In this document: in pieces, positions 15,282-23,154 of the stretch
Layout of the letters: each line of letters starts with the position of its first letter
How positions within the stretch are numbered: position 1 is the first letter of the stretch
Assembly (NCBI GenBank): GCA_946482335.1
Contig: CAMLRG010000008.1
Location: 1-53,897 of the forward strand
Source of the DNA: an uncultured Duganella sp.
GTDB taxonomy: Bacteria; Pseudomonadota; Gammaproteobacteria; Burkholderiales; Burkholderiaceae
Length of the DNA: 53,897 bases
Reading direction: 5' to 3'
The notes under the pieces: generated by a model
The model's database searches: none
The model's input: the letters and a program-made list of their open reading frames with translations, nothing else
What the model was told of the DNA's origin: nothing
Made by a program: the position numbers and the translations under genes

Positions 15282-16175
15282 ATGTTCAAGCCCATCTTTA
15301 AACCTGCCGCATTGGCGGCAGTGCTGGCGCTGGCCGCTTGCAGCACCACGCCCACCACCACCAGCGAACTCGAGACCGCACGCGCCAATTACGCGCAAGC
15401 CCAGGGCGACCCGCTGGTGGCCAAGTATGCGCCGCTGGAAATGGCGTCGGCCACCCGCGCGCTGGACCAGGCCAACACGGCCGCCGCGCGCAATGACAGC
15501 CTGGCCACGATCGACAAGCTGGCCTATGTCGCCAAACAGAAGATCGCCAGCGCCCAGGAAATCGCCAAGGCCAAGGCGGCCGATGAGCAGTTGAAGGACG
15601 CGGCGGCGCAACGCGACCAGGTGCGCTTGCAGGCGCGCACGGCCGAAGCGGAGCTCGCGCGCCAGAAAGCCGAGCAAGCCCGCAGCGACGCCCAGGCCGC
15701 GCAGAACCAGGCCGCCAGTGCCGAAGCGGCCACGCGCGACGCCCAGCAGCGCGCCGCCGCCCTGGCGCAGCAACTGGCCGACCTGCATGCCAAGGAGACC
15801 GAACGCGGCATCGTGATCACGTTTGGCGATGTGCTGTTCAACGTGGACCAGGCCAACCTGACGTCGCAAGGCATCGCCACCGCCCAGCGCCTGGCCGACG
15901 TGCTGCGCGACAATCCCGAGCGCACCGTGTTGATCGAAGGCTTTACCGACAGCACCGGCAGCGATGCCTATAACCTGCAACTGTCGCAGCGGCGCGCCGA
16001 AGCGGTGCGCCAAGCGTTGGGCGCGATGGGCATCGACCGTGCGCGGATTGAAACGCGCGGCTATGGCGAAGCCTATCCGGTGGCCAGCAATGCCACGGCC
16101 GGCGAGCGCCAGATGAACCGCCGCGTTGAAATCGTGCTGTCCGAAGCGGGCCGCCCCGTGACGACCCGCCGTTAA
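15282..16175 (+). CDS. DUF4398 - coiled coil - OmpA lipoprotein
   Basis: A 297-residue lipoprotein (lipobox LAAC, Cys20). Residues about 30-100 are a DUF4398 domain (PLEMASATRALDQANTAAARND). Residues 95-170 are a long Ala/Gln/Glu coiled coil. Residues about 178-292 are an OmpA-like peptidoglycan-binding domain (ITFGDVLFNVDQANL, IEGFTDSTGSDAYN, MNRRVEIVL). The coiled coil could span the periplasm between the outer-membrane anchor and the cell wall. It follows the shorter DUF4398 gene by 13 bp with AAAGGAG before the ATG. Confidence 0.92.
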   Translation: MFKPIFKPAALAAVLALAACSTTPTTTSELETARANYAQAQGDPLVAKYAPLEMASATRALDQANTAAARNDSLATIDKLAYVAKQKIASAQEIAKAKAADEQLKDAAAQRDQVRLQARTAEAELARQKAEQARSDAQAAQNQAASAEAATRDAQQRAAALAQQLADLHAKETERGIVITFGDVLFNVDQANLTSQGIATAQRLADVLRDNPERTVLIEGFTDSTGSDAYNLQLSQRRAEAVRQALGAMGIDRARIETRGYGEAYPVASNATAGERQMNRRVEIVLSEAGRPVTTRR

Positions 16176-16187
16176 CGAGGAGTTTCC

Positions 16188-16694
16188 ATGATCGATAAAA
16201 ACGCGATCCGCGCGGCGGCCCGCAATATGGCCGACGGTCCCGTGACCGAAGGCTATAAGGGCAACCGCGCCCTGGTGCTGCAATTGCTGAACGAAGCCCT
16301 GGCGACCGAACTGGTGTGCATCAACCGCTACAAACGCCACTACTACACGGTCACCGGGCTGGCCTATGCGTCCATCAAGGCCGAGTTCCTGCAGCATGCG
16401 ACCGAGGAGCAGCAGCATGCCGATTGGCTGGCCGAGCGCATCGTCCAGCTCAACGGGGAGCCTGATTTCAATCCAGCAACGTTGCTCGACCGGAGCCATG
16501 CCGAGTATGATGACTCAAGGGAGGTGCAAGCGATGGTGCGGGCCAACCTGGTGGCAGAACGGGTGGCTATCGAGAGCTATCGCCAAATGATCGAACTGAT
16601 TGGTGACAGCGACCCGACGACCAAGCAACTCTTGACGCAGATCATGGCGGTCGAGGAAGAACACGCCGACGATATGCGTGACCTTTTGGCTTAG
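16188..16694 (+). CDS. Ferritin-like / bacterioferritin-type protein
   Basis: A 168-residue four-helix ferritin-like protein. Iron ligands are placed as in bacterioferritins: E41 in ALATELVCINRY, EEQQH in the second helix, ERVAIESY in the third and EEEHADDM in the fourth. Such proteins store iron or protect DNA and envelope from peroxide-driven damage. It lies 12 bp after the OmpA lipoprotein gene with GAGGAGTT upstream. Its place in an envelope-stress operon suggests an oxidative-stress role, but this is inferred from context. Confidence 0.9.
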   Translation: MIDKNAIRAAARNMADGPVTEGYKGNRALVLQLLNEALATELVCINRYKRHYYTVTGLAYASIKAEFLQHATEEQQHADWLAERIVQLNGEPDFNPATLLDRSHAEYDDSREVQAMVRANLVAERVAIESYRQMIELIGDSDPTTKQLLTQIMAVEEEHADDMRDLLA

Positions 16695-16722
16695 CAACTC
16701 ACTTACACAGAGGAGTCCTATC

Positions 16723-17025
16723 ATGCTGGAACAGAACATCAGTACCGTCAATAACGATGTAAAAACCCTGGTCAAGGATGCCCAAGCCCTGTTCACGGCG
16801 GCCACGGCCCTGACCGGCGAAAAGGCCGACGAATTGCGCGGCCGCGGCATGAAGGCGCTGGACAGCGCCCTGGCCAAGGCGCACGAAGCGCAAGCCAGCG
16901 CCATTGCCGGTGCCAAGCACATGGCCAGCTCGACCGACGCCTATGTCAAGGAAAACCCCTGGCGTTCGATCGCCGTGGCAGCCGGCGTCGGCCTGCTGGT
17001 CGGTGTGATCCTCGGCCGCAAATAA
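16723..17025 (+). CDS. DUF883 (ElaB/YqjD-like) tail-anchored protein
   Basis: A 100-residue protein with an N-terminal amphipathic helix region, DVKTLVKDAQALFTAATALTGEKADELR, and a C-terminal membrane helix introduced by the family mark VKENPWRSIAVAAGVGLLVGVILGR. ElaB/YqjD members bind ribosomes at the membrane in stationary phase in E. coli. GAGGAG sets the start at 16723. The stop and the next start overlap by one base (TAATG). The order YqjD-YqjE-YqjK here mirrors the E. coli yqjCDEK cluster. Confidence 0.92.
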   Translation: MLEQNISTVNNDVKTLVKDAQALFTAATALTGEKADELRGRGMKALDSALAKAHEAQASAIAGAKHMASSTDAYVKENPWRSIAVAAGVGLLVGVILGRK

Positions 17026-17411
17026 TGGCCACCGAGAGCCAGGTACCACCACCGCCCGGCTTGATCGCCTCGCTGGCCGGGCTTGCCAAAAACGGCCTGC
17101 ACCTGTTGCTGTCGCGCCTGGAATTGGCCGCGCTCGAGCTGACCGAGGTGCGCGACACCCTGCTGCAATTGTCCCTCGTCTTTGCCGTGGCCATGCTGGC
17201 TGCCTGGTTCGCCATTGCGTTCGGCACGGCGACCCTGATCTATCTGTGCTGGGAAGCGATGGGCTGGAAGATCCTGCTGGTGCTGGCCCTGGCCTTTGCG
17301 GTATTGGCCGTGGCCCTGGTGCTGTGGGGACGCAGCCTGGTGCGGCAGGGCAAACTGGGCTTATCGGCCACCATGGCGGAATTGAAGTCCGACCGTGACA
17401 TGCTGCTGTGA
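17025..17411 (+). CDS. YqjE-like phage-holin-family membrane protein
   Basis: A 128-residue inner-membrane protein with two long helices (about residues 46-72 and 80-103), an amphipathic N-terminus (GLIASLAGLAKNGLHLLLSRLELAALEL) and a polar tail. This is the YqjE / putative holin superfamily III pattern. Despite the name, no phage genes are nearby; the family sits with YqjD and YqjK in many proteobacteria. It overlaps the DUF883 gene by one base and is followed 10 bp later by a YqjK-like gene. Confidence 0.9.
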   Translation: MATESQVPPPPGLIASLAGLAKNGLHLLLSRLELAALELTEVRDTLLQLSLVFAVAMLAAWFAIAFGTATLIYLCWEAMGWKILLVLALAFAVLAVALVLWGRSLVRQGKLGLSATMAELKSDRDMLL

Positions 17412-17421
17412 AAGGGAGACC

Positions 17422-17781
17422 ATGGCGTCGAAACAGGAATTGGCCGCGCTGGCCGTGGCCAAGGAAAGACTGGTGCGCGAAGGCGAGTTGTACCGCCTGA
17501 GCGCGCTGCGGGCCAAACATGAAGTGCTCGAAGCCTTGCAGCCGCCCGCTTTGCTGCACGGGGCGGTCGACCATGCCATCGGCGCCTTGCAGGCACGGCT
17601 GGGCAATTTCATCAGCCAGGGCGGCGGCTTGAGCGGCATGAGCTTCAAGACAGTGTTGCCGTATGCCGTCACGCTGGTCTCCTGGATTGGCCGCAAGCGC
17701 TTGTGGAAGCCGGCCCTGGCGGCTGGCGTGGCGGCCGCCGTCGGCGGCTGGTGGCTGCTGCGGCGCCGGCCGCAGTCCTAG
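17422..17781 (+). CDS. YqjK-like membrane protein
   Basis: A 119-residue protein, start MASKQELAALAVAKERLVREGE with AAAGGGAG upstream. The N-terminal half is a charged helix; residues about 75-112 hold a hydrophobic hairpin (TVLPYAVTLVSWIG, LAAGVAAAVGGWWLLRRR). Position and pattern fit YqjK of the yqjDEK cluster. It ends the six-gene operon. Its TAG overlaps the TAG of the convergent Crp-like gene in the palindrome CTAG. Confidence 0.82.
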   Translation: MASKQELAALAVAKERLVREGELYRLSALRAKHEVLEALQPPALLHGAVDHAIGALQARLGNFISQGGGLSGMSFKTVLPYAVTLVSWIGRKRLWKPALAAGVAAAVGGWWLLRRRPQS

Positions 17782-18389
17782 GCCGCCTTGCGCAGGCGCG
17801 ACATATACTGGGTCGTGATGCCGAGGTAAGAGGCCAGCGCGCGCTGGGTGATGCGCTGTTCCAGGCCGGGAAATTGCTGGCGGAATGCCGCCAGCCGCGC
17901 TTCCGCCGTGCTGTGGCTGCGGATATGCAGGTTGGCCGCATACCGGCGGATGCTGCATTCGATCATTTTCACGTAATACTCTTGCACGAAGCCATGCTCG
18001 GCCATGTGGTGCTGCACGGTCGCCCAGTCGATGCGCCAGGCATCGACGGCGGTCTCGGCCACGAAGAATTCGCAGGCCGGCGCGCCCTGCAAGCCGGCCA
18101 TCATGTCGCTGTGCGAACCCGTGTTTTCGCCTTCGGTGATGAAGCCCAGGGTCAAGTCTTCGCCAGCCACGGAGATATGGCCGCGCCGCGCCACGCCGTT
18201 GGCGATCCAGTCATAATGCGTGGCGCGCGCCCCGGCTTCCTGCAGCAGCGTGCCCTTGCGCACGTGCACCGGGCGCACGTGCGGGGCCGTCAATGCCGTG
18301 TAGCGGTCGTACAGTTCATGGCCAATGCCCAGGCGCAGCACGGTGCTGGCCCGGTGTTGCTCGCGTTGGAATTGGTATGCATGTGGCAT
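17778..18389 (-). CDS. Second Crp/Fnr family transcriptional regulator
   Basis: A 203-residue regulator if started at the ATG at 18389 (MPHAYQFQREQ); a GTG 24 bp further upstream is possible. Residues about 15-120 are a cNMP-binding-like beta roll (VRKGTLLQEAGARATHYDWIANGVARRGHIS). The C-terminus holds a short HTH (ITQRALASYLGITTQYMSRLRK) that ends almost immediately, lacking a full wing, as in the small single-HTH Crp group. I see no regulon palindrome upstream. It could be a second reader of the palindromes or respond to another signal. Confidence 0.85.
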   Translation of the reverse strand: MPHAYQFQREQHRASTVLRLGIGHELYDRYTALTAPHVRPVHVRKGTLLQEAGARATHYDWIANGVARRGHISVAGEDLTLGFITEGENTGSHSDMMAGLQGAPACEFFVAETAVDAWRIDWATVQHHMAEHGFVQEYYVKMIECSIRRYAANLHIRSHSTAEARLAAFRQQFPGLEQRITQRALASYLGITTQYMSRLRKAA

Positions 18390-18472
18390 TGGCGCATCAT
18401 ACCCGAGCCCCACCCTGGCCTGGATGACTTTTTGTGCGGCGGGTATAACCTGCGGTTCAGGCCCGCCGCGCC

Positions 18473-18823
18473 TTATTTGCCGCTGGTTTCATAAGTACGC
18501 GACAGGTCGCGCGCGGCCAGGTGGATCTGGCGCAAATTGGCCATGTCGGCCTGGTGGGTGCTGCGCGCTTCCTTGACGCAGTCACTGTTGCTGCCGGCCC
18601 CCTGTTGCTTGCATGCTTCCAGGGCTTCGCGCAGGGCGGCATTGATTTCCTTGCGCAAGGTGGCCAGCTGGGCCGCTTGCGTGCGGTCCGGCTGGCTCCA
18701 GCGCGGCGGGTCGCCGCGCCGGATTTCCTGCGCTTGCTGCCGGGCGATCTCCGGCGGCGTCACCTGGGCGCCGGCCAGCCCGCACAACCCCAGGGCCAGC
18801 GTGGCGCCAATCAGCAGTTTCAT
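18473..18823 (-). CDS. Small secreted helical protein
   Basis: A 116-residue protein with a signal peptide (MKLLIGATLALGLCGLAGAQ). The mature part is helical and charged with two cysteines (EACKQQGAGSNSDCVKEA) likely to form a disulphide in the periplasm. I recognise no family. It is the last gene of a three-gene minus-strand unit with the DUF3309 and SlyB-like genes (15-bp and 12-bp gaps), so it is likely co-induced with them. Confidence 0.75.
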   Translation of the reverse strand: MKLLIGATLALGLCGLAGAQVTPPEIARQQAQEIRRGDPPRWSQPDRTQAAQLATLRKEINAALREALEACKQQGAGSNSDCVKEARSTHQADMANLRQIHLAARDLSRTYETSGK

Positions 18824-18838
18824 GATGGGCTCCTTGTG

Positions 18839-18991
18839 CTACAACCTGCCTGTCAGCAGCAGGATGAGCAGGACGACAACAATCAAGCCGGCGATACTGC
18901 TCGGCGCATAACCCCAGTTGCGGCTATGCGGCCAGGTGGGCAGGGCGCCGATGACGATCAGGATCAGCAGGATGAGCAAGATGGTGGCCAT
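18839..18991 (-). CDS. DUF3309 small membrane protein
   Basis: A 50-residue protein too short for most gene finders. It reads MATILLILLILIVIGALPTW, then PHSRNWGYAPSS, then a second membrane helix ending LLLTGRL. The GALPTWPHSRNWGYxPS core is the DUF3309 signature. Members are stress-associated inner-membrane peptides of unknown activity. The start has AGGAGG about 9 bp upstream. It sits between the SlyB-like and the small secreted-protein genes. Confidence 0.88.
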   Translation of the reverse strand: MATILLILLILIVIGALPTWPHSRNWGYAPSSIAGLIVVVLLILLLTGRL

Positions 18992-19003
18992 GGCAGCCTC
19001 CTG

Positions 19004-19453
19004 TCAATAGCGGTAAACCCGGCCATCGACCACGCGCACGCGGCTGCCGATCCGCAAGTCGTAAGCGCTGTCCTGGTTGATGGTGCGGTAGTCGCCGTTA
19101 TCGAGGCGCACGCTGATCTGGTACACGTCGCGCGGCATGTTGCGGCTCTCTTCCACGCGGTTGCCGACCACGGCGCCGCCGATGGCGCCGGCGGCCGTCG
19201 CGGCCGTGCGGCCCGAGCCGGAGCCGATCTGGCTGCCGGCCAGGGCGCCCAGCAAGCCGCCGGCCACGGCGCCGGCCCCGCTGGTGGCCGGGTCGACGCG
19301 CACCACGCGGATCGAATCGATGGTGCCGTAGGTGGAACTGTCCGCCTGGGTCGAATAATCGGTCGCTTGCGGATAGGAAGAATTGCTGGCACAGCCGGCC
19401 GTCAGCGCGGCCACTGCCACCATGGTTGCTGCAAGGGATACAGTCGGTTTCAT
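19004..19453 (-). CDS. SlyB-like glycine-zipper 2TM lipoprotein
   Basis: A 149-residue lipoprotein, start MKPTVSLAATMVAVAALTAGC behind AGGAGGAG. The lipobox is LTAGC. Residues about 60-100 are the glycine-zipper 2TM motif (GAVAGGLLGALAGSQIGSGSGR, AGAIGGAVVGNRVE). The C-terminal beta part (YQISVRLDNGDYRTI, GSRVRVVDGRVYRY) matches SlyB and the protein at 10887-11594. SlyB-type proteins stabilise outer-membrane proteins under stress. It heads a three-gene unit; the palindrome at 19513-19528 and TATGCT (19490-19485) form its promoter. Confidence 0.9.
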   Translation of the reverse strand: MKPTVSLAATMVAVAALTAGCASNSSYPQATDYSTQADSSTYGTIDSIRVVRVDPATSGAGAVAGGLLGALAGSQIGSGSGRTAATAAGAIGGAVVGNRVEESRNMPRDVYQISVRLDNGDYRTINQDSAYDLRIGSRVRVVDGRVYRY

Positions 19454-19512
19454 GACGTCTCCTCCTGTGGGTGGAATAGTGGCCAGCATAGGGCTGGCGG
19501 ATCGCACTCGTC

Positions 19513-19528
19513 TGTGCGATTCCGCACA
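19513..19528 (-). promoter_or_regulatory. Crp/Fnr-type palindrome, SlyB-like operon promoter
   Basis: TGTGCG-ATTC-CGCACA, a perfect 6-4-6 palindrome. Its centre (19520.5) is 30.5 bp before TATGCT (19490-19485, minus strand). The 12-mer CCAGCATAGGGC that covers this -10 (19483-19494) recurs at the collagen-like gene promoter (23566-23577). Confidence 0.75.
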
Positions 19529-19529
19529 A

Positions 19530-19545
19530 TGTTCGATAGCGAACA
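19530..19545 (+). promoter_or_regulatory. Crp/Fnr-type palindrome, BON-gene promoter
   Basis: TGTTCG-ATAG-CGAACA, a second perfect 6-4-6 palindrome, 17 bp centre to centre from the first. Its centre (19537.5) is 29.5 bp before GACACT (19567-19572), a weak -10 candidate, and 65-80 bp before the BON-gene ATG. Each of the two tandem sites is thus placed for one of the divergent genes. Confidence 0.72.
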
Positions 19546-19609
19546 GAATTCCCCGCTTGTTAGCTGGACACTAGTGCCCGGAACACCCACCACACATAGG
19601 AGAAGCGCC

Positions 19610-19921
19610 ATGAAATTCGCACAGAAACTTGCAACTGCCGCGTTCATCGCATCGACCCTGGGCCTGGCTGGCTGCGCCTCGACCCCCACCCAGGAAAGCG
19701 CCGGCGAATACCTCGACGATGCCGCGCTGACCACCAAGGTCAAGGCCAGCATTTTCAATGAACCGACGCTGAAGTCCACGGAAATCAATGTCGAAACCTT
19801 CAAAGGCACCGTGCAGCTGAGCGGCTTCGTGGCCCAGCCCGCCGACATCACGAAGGCAGGCGAAATTGCCCGCGGCGTGAAAGGGGTCAAGGAAGTCAAG
19901 AACGACATCCGCGTCAAATAA
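19610..19921 (+). CDS. BON-domain lipoprotein (OsmY-like)
   Basis: A 103-residue lipoprotein: MKFAQKLATAAFIASTLGLAGC, then one BON domain (DDAALTTKVKASIFNEPTLKSTEI, TFKGTVQLSGFV, ARGVKGVKEVKNDIRV). BON domains bind phospholipid surfaces; single-BON lipoproteins are envelope-stress proteins related to OsmY and DolP. AGGAGAA precedes the ATG. The promoter holds a perfect Crp/Fnr-type palindrome. The AI-2E-family gene starts 6 bp after its stop. Confidence 0.92.
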   Translation: MKFAQKLATAAFIASTLGLAGCASTPTQESAGEYLDDAALTTKVKASIFNEPTLKSTEINVETFKGTVQLSGFVAQPADITKAGEIARGVKGVKEVKNDIRVK

Positions 19922-19927
19922 ACGCCG

Positions 19928-21004
19928 ATGGCAGGGCCCATGCGCCTGGCCCAGACCATCCTCGCCACTGTCGCTTTCCTGTATGCCTTGCAGTGGGGCC
20001 GGGGCTTCTTCGTGCCCCTGCTGCTCGGCATCTTGCTGGCCTACACGCTCAATCCGGTGGTGGGCTGGCTGGAACGCGTGCATATCCGGCGCGCCCTGGG
20101 CACCTCGCTCGTCACCTGCGCCATCCTGGTCGGCATGGCGGTGACGGTCGAGAAGGTGCACGTCGAATTTTCCAACATCATCGAAGAGTTGCCCGAAGCG
20201 GGCCGCAAACTGACGCGGCTGGTCGCTTCCACCACCACCGGCAAAGACAGCACGCTGAGGCGCATCCAGGACGTGGCGAACCAGATCGAGCAAGCCACCG
20301 CCGGCAAGCCGGCCGCGCGCAAGCCCCTGGCCGTGGTCACGCAGGAGGGCGGGCGCATCAAGGTCATCGACTGGGTGTGGGCCGGCTCGCGCGGCTTGCT
20401 GTCCTTCCTCAGCCAGGCCGCCATGGTGGCGTTCCTGGTCTTTTTCCTGCTGCTGTCGGGCGATACCTTCAAGCGCAAGCTGGTCAAGCTGGCCGGCCCT
20501 TCGCTGACGCGCAAGAAGGTCACGCTGCAAATCCTGGACGAAATCAATAGCTCGGTCCAGGGCTATATGTTCATGCTGCTGGTGACCAATGTGCTGCTGG
20601 CGCTGATGATGTGGCTGGCGCTGCATTTCATCGGCCTGGAAAATGCGGGCGCCTGGGCCATCGTGGCCGGGCTGCTGCACCTGATGCCGTATTTCGGCCC
20701 GCTGCTGATCGTGTGCGCGCTCAGCGTGGCGGCTTACCTGCAAGCCGAATCGCTGCAAATGGTGTTGCTGGTGGCGCTGGCCGCCAGCGCCATCGCGACC
20801 CTGGTCGGCACCTTCATCGCCACCTGGATGACGGGCCGCATCGCGCGCATGAATGCCACCGCCGTTTTCGTCAGCCTGCTGTTCTGGGGCTGGCTGTGGG
20901 GCGTGTGGGGCTTGCTGCTGGGCGTGCCGCTGGTGGTGATCCTGAAGGTGGTGGCCGAGAAGGTGGAAGGCATGGAATTCGTCGCCGAGCTGCTCGGCGA
21001 GTGA
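19928..21004 (+). CDS. AI-2E family transporter (PerM/YdgG type)
   Basis: A 358-residue polytopic protein with about eight membrane helices. Family marks are the N-terminal GRGFFVPLLLGILLAYTLNPVVGWLER, the NSSVQGYMFMLLVTNVLLALMMWLALHFIGL segment, and GLLHLMPYFGPLLIVC and GVWGLLLGVPLVVILKV near the end. The family includes autoinducer-2 exporters and Na+(Li+)/H+ antiporters, so the substrate is open. It is probably cotranscribed with the BON gene. The next, convergent gene starts one base after its stop. Confidence 0.9.
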   Translation: MAGPMRLAQTILATVAFLYALQWGRGFFVPLLLGILLAYTLNPVVGWLERVHIRRALGTSLVTCAILVGMAVTVEKVHVEFSNIIEELPEAGRKLTRLVASTTTGKDSTLRRIQDVANQIEQATAGKPAARKPLAVVTQEGGRIKVIDWVWAGSRGLLSFLSQAAMVAFLVFFLLLSGDTFKRKLVKLAGPSLTRKKVTLQILDEINSSVQGYMFMLLVTNVLLALMMWLALHFIGLENAGAWAIVAGLLHLMPYFGPLLIVCALSVAAYLQAESLQMVLLVALAASAIATLVGTFIATWMTGRIARMNATAVFVSLLFWGWLWGVWGLLLGVPLVVILKVVAEKVEGMEFVAELLGE

Positions 21005-21889
21005 TCAGGGCGCGGCGTGCTTGCCGCGCAGGCTGCCCAGTTGCAGCGCGTACTGGCGCGCGAATTCGGCGCCGAGGAAGAACACCTGGGCCGAGTAGTA
21101 CACCCACAGCAGCACCGCGATCAGCGAGCCGGCGGCGCCGAAGCTGTCGGTGACACCGCTGTTGCCGATGTAGGCGCCGATCGCGTATTTGCCCACGCTG
21201 AACAGGGCGGCGGTGCCGAGGGCGCCGATCACCACGTCGCGCCAGGAGAGCTTGACGCGCGGCAGCATCTTGTAGATCACGCCGAACAGGGCGGAAATCA
21301 CGCCGAAACTGATCACGTAGTTGACGAGGGTGAGCCATTGCGCGGCATCGCGCCAATAGGCGCCCATCTTCTTTTCGACGAAGGCGAGGGCGGCGCTGAC
21401 CACCAGCGACACCAGCAGCAAGAAGCCCAGCACCAGCACCATGCCAAAGGACAGCAGCCGCGTGCGCACGGTATCCCAGATGCCGCTGCCCGGGGCCGGC
21501 GGCACTTGCCACATTTCGTCCAGGCTGCTTTTCAGCTCGGCGAACACGCTGGTGGCGCCAAACAGCAGCAAGGCGCCGGCCACGATGGCGGCGAACTTGC
21601 CCTGTGCTTCATTGCTGGCGCCGGACAGGATCAGCTGGATGGCTTCCGCGCCCTGGCTGCCGAGCAAGCCGCGCAGCTGGAAGAACAGCTCGCCCTGGGC
21701 CGCTTCCCTGCCGTAGAACAGGCCGGCAATCGCGATCACCAGCACCAGGATGGGCGCCAGCGAAAACAGGGTATAGAAGGCGAGCGCGGCCCCCTTGCTG
21801 CTGGCGCGGTGTTCCAGCCATTCGGTGACGGCACACCAGCCGACGGCCGGCAATTTCCTGGCGATGTGGGGCAAACGTTTCCAGCTCAT
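21005..21889 (-). CDS. YihY/BrkB family membrane protein
   Basis: A 294-residue inner-membrane protein with six hydrophobic helices. The signature ASSKGAALAFYTLFSLAPILVLVIAIAGLFYG, the MWQVPP-containing loop and the final VLLWVYYSAQVFFLGAEFARQYA are typical. The family was once misnamed RNase BN; its function is unsettled. TAATGT at 21901-21896 ends only 6 bp before the ATG and lies 29.5 bp from a very weak palindrome at 21923-21938, so the transcript could be leaderless; I do not count this as a firm site. Confidence 0.9.
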   Translation of the reverse strand: MSWKRLPHIARKLPAVGWCAVTEWLEHRASSKGAALAFYTLFSLAPILVLVIAIAGLFYGREAAQGELFFQLRGLLGSQGAEAIQLILSGASNEAQGKFAAIVAGALLLFGATSVFAELKSSLDEMWQVPPAPGSGIWDTVRTRLLSFGMVLVLGFLLLVSLVVSAALAFVEKKMGAYWRDAAQWLTLVNYVISFGVISALFGVIYKMLPRVKLSWRDVVIGALGTAALFSVGKYAIGAYIGNSGVTDSFGAAGSLIAVLLWVYYSAQVFFLGAEFARQYALQLGSLRGKHAAP

Positions 21890-21937
21890 GCCCCGACATT
21901 ACGCCGCTGCGCGCCGCCCCACCGTGCGGCGGGACAC

Positions 21938-21964
21938 AAAAAAAAAGGGCCTGCATGCAGGCCC
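21938..21964 (-). terminator. Rho-independent terminator of the OmpA gene
   Basis: The perfect 18-bp palindrome GGGCCTGCATGCAGGCCC (21947-21964) is followed on the minus strand by nine T (complement of 21946-21938). It lies 24 bp after the stop of the OmpA gene. Confidence 0.92.
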
Positions 21965-21988
21965 CTTGTCGGATGGTGCGGACAGCGC

Positions 21989-23038
21989 TTAGTTGACGCG
22001 GCGCTCCACGGTCACTTGTTCGACTTCCACGCGACGGTTCGGCTCCAGGCACTTGATCAGGTCAGCGCGCTTTTGCTTCTTGGCGTCGCACTGCACCACG
22101 GGCTGGGACTTGCCCTTGCCCTGTGCCGTCAGGCGGGACGCGGCAACACCTTTGCCGACCAGGTAAGCCTTGACGGACTCAGCGCGGCGCTCGGACAGCT
22201 TCTGGTTGTATTTCTCGGAACCCAGGCGGTCGGTGTGGCCGGTGATGACCACGTTGCCGATCGATGGATTGTCGTTCAGCAGCTTGGCCATGTCGTCCAG
22301 TTTAGGCTGGCTCGGGGCCAGCTTGGCGCTGTCGAAGGCGAACAGTTCGGTGGCCGACATGGTCACTTTCTCGAACTTCGGTGCCGGGGCTGGCGCCGGC
22401 GCCGGGGCCGGGGCTGGTGCCGGTTCCGGTGCGACCACTGGTGCCGGGGCTGGTGCTGGCGCCGGTGCTGGCTGCGGTGCCGCGCCCAGCAGGTAATTCA
22501 GCGAGAACATCAGGTACTTGTTGTTCGAGGTCGAGTTGTTGAACTCGTTGCCGCGGATGAAGCCGTGCACATTGCGCAGGTCGGCTTGCAGGAACAGGCG
22601 TTCGGTGATGTTGGCTTGCACACCCAGGCCGGCGGCCAGGAAGGGGGAGGTGCGGCTTGGCTCGGCGAAGCTGGCGATCGGATTCGCCTTGTCGCGCTGC
22701 AGGCCGCCACCGATCAGCAGGAACGGACGCACGGATTTGCGCGAGAACATGTACAGGCCGTCGGCACCCAGCAGTTTCTGGGTGTAGCGGCCGCCGTTTT
22801 CGGTGGTGGAGCCGTAGGTTGCGTTCAATTGCAGGTCCCACTTCTCGTTCAGGGCCTTGCCCAGCTTCAGGCCGTAGGCGGCGTCATCCTTGTCAACGAC
22901 CCAGGCGCTGTCCGGACGGATCACGCCGGCTTGCGGGCCGACGTACCAGTTCTGGTTGAGCAGGGTATCTTGCGCGGAGGCAGCGAAGGAAGCCGACATC
23001 AGGGCCGCGGCGATGGCGATATTTTTAATTTTATTCAC
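21989..23038 (-). CDS. ompA: OmpA family outer-membrane protein
   Basis: A 349-residue major outer-membrane protein. The start is GTG at 23038, behind GGGAGTTTT, giving (M)NKIKNIAIAAALMSASFAASAQ as signal peptide; no ATG fits. Residues about 25-190 are an eight-strand beta barrel (NWYVGPQAGVIRPD, GLGVQANITERLFLQADLRNVHG). About residues 193-227 are a Pro-Ala repeat hinge. The rest is the peptidoglycan-binding OmpA domain (FDSAKLAPSQP, ITGHTDRLGSEKYNQKLSERRA, PNRRVEVEQV). The leader is about 80 nt and folds AGTCGC (23069-23074) with GCGACT (23088-23093). A palindrome upstream links it to the envelope regulon. Confidence 0.93.
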   Translation of the reverse strand: MNKIKNIAIAAALMSASFAASAQDTLLNQNWYVGPQAGVIRPDSAWVVDKDDAAYGLKLGKALNEKWDLQLNATYGSTTENGGRYTQKLLGADGLYMFSRKSVRPFLLIGGGLQRDKANPIASFAEPSRTSPFLAAGLGVQANITERLFLQADLRNVHGFIRGNEFNNSTSNNKYLMFSLNYLLGAAPQPAPAPAPAPAPVVAPEPAPAPAPAPAPAPAPKFEKVTMSATELFAFDSAKLAPSQPKLDDMAKLLNDNPSIGNVVITGHTDRLGSEKYNQKLSERRAESVKAYLVGKGVAASRLTAQGKGKSQPVVQCDAKKQKRADLIKCLEPNRRVEVEQVTVERRVN

Positions 23039-23154
23039 TAGAAAACTCCCGTTATTTTTGAGTAGTAAAGTCGCAGAAAAAAAGTATGCGACTCCCTGTC
23101 CCAGCTGTGTTGCATGCTGTGGGTTCAGTTTAGGCAACGAAAACTGCCTGAATC

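Noticed and set aside
17025..17411. Prophage remnant because of the holin-family protein
   Set aside because: It belongs to the YqjD-YqjE-YqjK cluster and no other phage-like gene is present.
21923..21938. CGTGCG-GCGG-GACACA upstream of the YihY-type gene, 29.5 bp from TAATGT
   Set aside because: Spacing fits the regulon, but only one half-site is good and the start would coincide with the ATG, so I did not count it as a member.
22376..22484. Regular GC-rich repeats that look like a tandem repeat or CRISPR-like array
   Set aside because: They code for the Pro-Ala hinge of OmpA in frame; there are no unique spacers.
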